Shown: positions 60,906 through 64,000 of the stretch, piece after piece
How positions within the stretch are numbered: position 1 is the first letter of the stretch
Layout of the letters: each line of letters starts with the position of its first letter
Assembly (NCBI RefSeq): GCF_000163055.2
Contig: NC_022111.1
Coordinates: 62,001 to 126,000, forward strand
Length of the DNA: 64,000 bases
Reading direction: 5' to 3'
Origin: Prevotella sp. oral taxon 299 str. F0039
Lineage (GTDB): Bacteria > Bacteroidota > Bacteroidia > Bacteroidales > Bacteroidaceae
Notes under the pieces: generated by a model
The model's input: only the letters and a program-made list of their open reading frames with translations
Database searches by the model: none
Told to the model about the DNA's origin: nothing
Position numbers and translations under genes: made by a program

Positions 60906-62231
60906 GTGACAACAAAATTTGGAGACTTAAAACAATTTCTGACAACAGATATTTGGCGCATCAGTTCTAGTGATGTGTCTACCTTGCGTTATTTTTTTTA
61001 TAACGTAATAAAAGTTCTTTTTCTCTCTATTAGATTCTTTACAACGAAGCGGATAATGGACTATGCATCTGCATTAACCTATAGTTCGCTCCTTGCTGTT
61101 GTACCAATTTGTGCTGTGGTGTTTGCTATTGCTAGAGGATTTGGTTACTCTAAATACATCGAAGTGTGGTTTAGAGGTGCTTTAGATAGTCAACCTCAGG
61201 TGGCAGAGACCATTATTGGTTTTGTAAACTCGTATCTTGTGCATACAAAAAGTGGTGTATTCTTAGGAATTGGACTTATTTTTATGCTCTGGACTATCAT
61301 TATGTTAACCAGAAAAACAGAGCTTACATTTAACGATATATGGAATGTTAAATCAGAAAGAACAATTGTTCGCACTTTTGTAGATTATATTGCGATGTTC
61401 TTTATCATTCCTATCATGATTGTTTTAACATCGGGGATTTCCATATACATATCAACAATTGCAGATAAAGCGCATGCTTATACTTTTTTAGGGAGCATGA
61501 TGGAGGGTATTATTGCATTAATGCCATATGCCATTATGTCGATAGTTTTTATCCTATTCTATGTGTTTATGCCCAATACTAACGTAAAAATAAGGTCAAC
61601 TATCGTTCCTGGAATTCTTTCTGGATTTGCAATGCAGCTCTTACAATATGTGTATATCAACTCACAGATATTCCTTTCAAGTTATAATGCCATTTATGGC
61701 TCATTTGCAGCCTTGCCTCTTTTTATGTTATGGTTACAGCTTTCGTGGACTATTTGTTTGTTCGGAGCCGAACTATGTTATACAAATCAAAATTTAGAGA
61801 AGTTTGATTTGTTTACTGATATAAAGAAATTAAGCTATCGATATAAGCTATTTTTAAGTCTCGTATTATTAAATAAGGTTTGCAAACGTTTTGCTTTAGG
61901 AGGAAAACCATATACTGCAAGGGAGCTAAAAATAGAAACAAATGTTCCTATTAGAGTAGTACAAAACCTGTTAGACGATTTGGTTGAGGCTGAGCTGATG
62001 AGTAAGAGTATTATGATAGGAGGAGAACAAGACCCTGTATATCAACCAACAACATCGCCAGAGTATATCTCCGTGGGAGTGGCAATAGATCGTTTAGAGG
62101 CTTTGGGGCAATGGAATGTGGATATGAATATACGTGAAGAGGTGGAAGATAGTGATGCTTGGCAAGCCGTATACACCATTCGTCGAAACTACCTGAAAAG
62201 CTTGCGGAAAGTAGCTGTTATCGACTTGTAA
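60906..62231 (+). CDS. YihY/virulence-factor-BrkB family membrane protein
   Basis: 441 aa, GTG start 36 nt after RNase P RNA. Six transmembrane helices in the first 300 residues with YASALTYSSLLAVVPICAVVFAIARGFG, the family's opening helix, and YGSFAALPLFMLWLQLSWTICLFGAEL. The C-terminal 130 residues look like a winged-helix domain (KIETNVPIRVVQNLLDDLVEAELM). Once named RNase BN, the family is not a nuclease. Function is unsettled. Possible co-transcription with rnpB from the same promoter cannot be excluded. Confidence 0.88.
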   Translation: MTTKFGDLKQFLTTDIWRISSSDVSTLRYFFYNVIKVLFLSIRFFTTKRIMDYASALTYSSLLAVVPICAVVFAIARGFGYSKYIEVWFRGALDSQPQVAETIIGFVNSYLVHTKSGVFLGIGLIFMLWTIIMLTRKTELTFNDIWNVKSERTIVRTFVDYIAMFFIIPIMIVLTSGISIYISTIADKAHAYTFLGSMMEGIIALMPYAIMSIVFILFYVFMPNTNVKIRSTIVPGILSGFAMQLLQYVYINSQIFLSSYNAIYGSFAALPLFMLWLQLSWTICLFGAELCYTNQNLEKFDLFTDIKKLSYRYKLFLSLVLLNKVCKRFALGGKPYTARELKIETNVPIRVVQNLLDDLVEAELMSKSIMIGGEQDPVYQPTTSPEYISVGVAIDRLEALGQWNVDMNIREEVEDSDAWQAVYTIRRNYLKSLRKVAVIDL

Positions 62232-62234
62232 ACA

Positions 62235-62322
62235 AAAAGCATAGTAATTTAATTATAAAAGCATAACAATTACAAGGTAAAAGCATAGCAATTATAATGT
62301 AAAAGCATTGCATTTACGAGAT
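62235..62322 (+). repeat. 22-nt-period repeat array H (4 units, most regular)
   Basis: Units at 62235, 62257, 62279 and 62301, cores AAAAGCATAGTAATT, AAAAGCATAACAATT, AAAAGCATAGCAATT and AAAAGCATTGCATTT, all with the linker TGT or GGT-like before the next unit. It starts directly after the YihY stop. Confidence 0.88.
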
Positions 62323-62356
62323 AATAAAATAATAGTCTAAAGCAATAAAGAATAAT

Positions 62357-62764
62357 ATGGAATGGATTTCTAATGATTTCGAACGACAATTGAGACATAA
62401 AATAGCTCATTACGACTATTTAGATACTTTTCCCAAGATGGCAGATTTTGGTGTTAATAGATCTGAATTTGACGATTATGTCATCGAAAAACAATCTATT
62501 TTAGATATGGAAGGTAATGCACGAAAACGCTACACGCTATTAGCACTCATCTTCTTATTGCCCTTTTTTGTGTTGTCTGCTTTTCCCGAACAATATCTTC
62601 CATTGGGTAATTATGCTTTTCTTATAGGTTTCGTAATAGGCTTTTTATTAGTAGCCTTACAACAATGGACTATAAAAAAGGTAAAACAAAAAAGATTAAA
62701 TAGAATTCATCATCCTCAAATAGAAAAGTATATAGAAGCTGTGAACTTATTTTCTATGAAATAA
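62357..62764 (+). CDS. Small two-helix membrane protein, unknown function
   Basis: 135 aa. No signal peptide; two adjacent transmembrane helices at about 60-77 (LLALIFLLPFFVLSA) and 86-105 (AFLIGFVIGFLLVALQQW), with basic, probably cytoplasmic tails (KKVKQKRLNRIHHPQIEKYI). I recognise no family. It is preceded by the 22-nt repeat array and 72 nt before a glycosyltransferase gene; a link to envelope or glycan processing is only suggested by the position. Confidence 0.6.
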   Translation: MEWISNDFERQLRHKIAHYDYLDTFPKMADFGVNRSEFDDYVIEKQSILDMEGNARKRYTLLALIFLLPFFVLSAFPEQYLPLGNYAFLIGFVIGFLLVALQQWTIKKVKQKRLNRIHHPQIEKYIEAVNLFSMK

Positions 62765-62835
62765 TAAGAAATCATTTGTGTCAGACAAAATAAGTACAAT
62801 ATTATTTAAGTTCAGAAAATAAAAACAAAAAGGAA

Positions 62836-63660
62836 ATGGGTAAATATGATTTTTCAGTAATAATGTCGGTTTATAAGAGCGATAATCCAGAACAATTGGA
62901 TGTGGCTCTCGATTCGATTATCAATCAGACTTTGCCCCCCAATGAGATAATTGTAGTGGTTGATGGCCCTGTTCCCAATGCCTTATCAAATACTCTAGAA
63001 GATAAAAAAACTATATTTCCACAGTTAAAGATATTGTATCAGGAGCAAAATATTGGGTTAGGAGGAGCTTTACGTATAGCTGTTGAGAATGCTCAATATA
63101 AGTATCTAGCAAGAATGGATAGTGACGACATTTCGCTTCCTAATCGTTTTGAACTGCAAATGAACGAGTTTAAGAAAGACGATAATCTTTCTTTAGTAGG
63201 CGGAATGATTACAGAATTTGCAGAAACGCCTGAAAATATCATCAGTAAGCGTATTCTTCCTTGCTCAGATGAAGATATAAAGCAATTTATGAAGTCACGT
63301 TGTGGAGTGAATCATGTAACAATTATAGTAAAAAAAGACGCATTATTAAAGGCAGGAAGCTATCAGGCCGGATTTATTCAGGAAGACTATTTCCTTTGGG
63401 CAAGAATGATATTAGCAGGTTGTACCTTTAAAAATATTCCAGAGATTGTGGTAAATGTTCGTTCAGGTTATGATCAGTTTGAACGTCGTGGCGGTTTGAA
63501 ATATTATAAAGATGTTTTGAAATTTAATCGTTGGATGTATGAAAAGAAACTAATTTCTTTGTCAAGAATGCTTTATAATGACTGTGTACGTGGTGTGGTA
63601 CAATTTCTTTTGCCTAATAGTATACGAACATTTATCTATAAAACAGTATTACGAAACTAA
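62836..63660 (+). CDS. Family 2 glycosyltransferase
   Basis: 274 aa, GT-A fold. FSVIMSVYKSDNPEQL, IINQTLPPNEIIVVVDG, NIGLGGALRIAV, and the metal site RMDSDDISLPNRFELQM (DxD as DSDD) and GGMITEF mark GT2. The C-terminal half has QEDYFLWARMI and no membrane anchor except perhaps a weakly hydrophobic end. Likely builds surface glycan or LPS chains; sugar donor unknown. It directly precedes a nucleotidyltransferase-like gene. Confidence 0.87.
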   Translation: MGKYDFSVIMSVYKSDNPEQLDVALDSIINQTLPPNEIIVVVDGPVPNALSNTLEDKKTIFPQLKILYQEQNIGLGGALRIAVENAQYKYLARMDSDDISLPNRFELQMNEFKKDDNLSLVGGMITEFAETPENIISKRILPCSDEDIKQFMKSRCGVNHVTIIVKKDALLKAGSYQAGFIQEDYFLWARMILAGCTFKNIPEIVVNVRSGYDQFERRGGLKYYKDVLKFNRWMYEKKLISLSRMLYNDCVRGVVQFLLPNSIRTFIYKTVLRN

Positions 63661-63743
63661 TTATGGAAGAAGTTATTCTTCTTTTAATAAAGCCAATCTT
63701 AATTGTGCTTGAATAAGAAGAAACACATTAAAAATAAGCTTGT

Positions 63744-64000
63744 ATGTTCACAAAAACAGAAAAACAATTCCTAGAATTGTATAGAAGTGGAATTTGGGAA
63801 AAGCCTTTAAATGAAGATATATTTAATGATTCGACTGATTGGGAAGGCATAAAAGAATTGATGATAGCTCAAACTGTTATTGGAGTATGTACCAATGTTA
63901 TTAGTAAGTTGCCCGCACACCTCAAGCCAAATCAAAATATTTACTTTAATTTAATAATGCTTACTTCAAACATCGAACAAGCAAATAAGGGCATGAACAA
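63744..64000 (+). CDS. Nucleotidyltransferase-family protein (NTP_transf_5 type), N-terminal part only
   Basis: The reading frame stays open to the window edge, 85 codons. The start MFTKTEKQFLELYRSGIW and DWEGIKELMIAQTVIGVCTNVISKLP resemble the opening of PF14907-type nucleotidyltransferase proteins, which are often encoded beside PqqD/HprK or glycosyltransferase genes. The catalytic residues would be in the missing part, so activity cannot be judged. Confidence 0.6.
   Translation, partial: MFTKTEKQFLELYRSGIWEKPLNEDIFNDSTDWEGIKELMIAQTVIGVCTNVISKLPAHLKPNQNIYFNLIMLTSNIEQANKGMN

Noticed and set aside
60670..60945. 91-aa minus-strand ORF over RNase P RNA
   Set aside because: Falls within the structured RNA gene; no independent coding evidence.

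Overview
The window reads as a chromosomal segment of a low-GC (AT-rich) member of the Bacteroidota, most likely Prevotella or a close Prevotellaceae relative. Evidence: the short Bacteroidota-type primary sigma factor (57557-58420); many promoters carrying the matching -7 element TAnnTTTG and almost no Shine-Dalgarno sequences; a PorV/PorQ-like protein beside a peptidase with a type IX secretion tail; a pyruvate:ferredoxin oxidoreductase (anaerobe); a TonB-dependent receptor with a CarboxypepD-like N-terminal domain; DUF4105, HU-CCDC81/SPOR and O/P-type porin families. I see no prophage, insertion sequence, CRISPR array or integrase. Species is not assignable by eye.

Layout. 1-9.8 kb: LptC end and an outer-membrane protein on the minus strand; then DUF4105, a degenerate alkaline-phosphatase-fold protein, secA, an ABC ATPase without a permease and a secreted sialidase. 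9.9-13.7 kb: PorQ-like protein and a subtilisin-like protease. 14-19.8 kb: hisS, purA, an AlkD-like protein overlapping DPP III, and an AraC-type regulator. 20-26 kb: a small lytic-transglycosylase-like protein, nifJ and an AAA ATPase. 26-30.8 kb: an uncharacterised ATP-grasp protein, a zinc-ribbon/TerD-like protein and free-methionine-sulfoxide reductase. 31-39 kb: htpG, tRNA-Arg, TRIC channel, a 2-hydroxyacid dehydrogenase, rarA, an acidic conserved protein, a Rossmann-fold protein and a Met-type (probably initiator) tRNA. 39-44.6 kb: serC, a RclA-like flavoprotein, serA, DUF1015 and YigZ. 44.8-49.7 kb: FHA and HU/SPOR proteins, a ThrE-type exporter and a porin. 49.9-54.8 kb: a probable metal-uptake operon (Cys/His-rich small protein, TonB receptor, two paralogous lipoproteins). 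55-60 kb: a kinase / signal-peptidase-like / PqqD trio, a small exported protein, the primary sigma factor and a DegP/HtrA protease. 60.4-64 kb: RNase P RNA, YihY, a small membrane protein, a family 2 glycosyltransferase and the start of a nucleotidyltransferase-like protein.

The most striking feature not explained by genes is a dispersed family of intergenic tandem arrays. Units are built on the near-palindrome AAAAGCATTGCTTTT and repeat with an exact 22-nt period. I count eight or nine arrays (2 to 7 units each) plus isolated units, always between genes or just touching a 3' end. The units are degenerate in sequence but the 22-nt phase, about two helical turns, is kept. I do not know a named repeat family with these properties.

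Functionally the window mixes housekeeping (SecA, HisS, PurA, RpoD, RNase P, HtpG, RarA, serine synthesis) with cell-envelope and host-interaction functions (sialidase, T9SS cargo and PorQ-like protein, TonB uptake, HtrA). Several operons are deduced from overlaps or very short gaps: DUF4105/phosphatase-like (TAA directly followed by ATG), DPP III/AlkD (ATGA overlap), protease/PorQ, purA/hisS, HU-SPOR/FHA, HprK-like/S24-S26/PqqD, and TonB receptor/lipoproteins.
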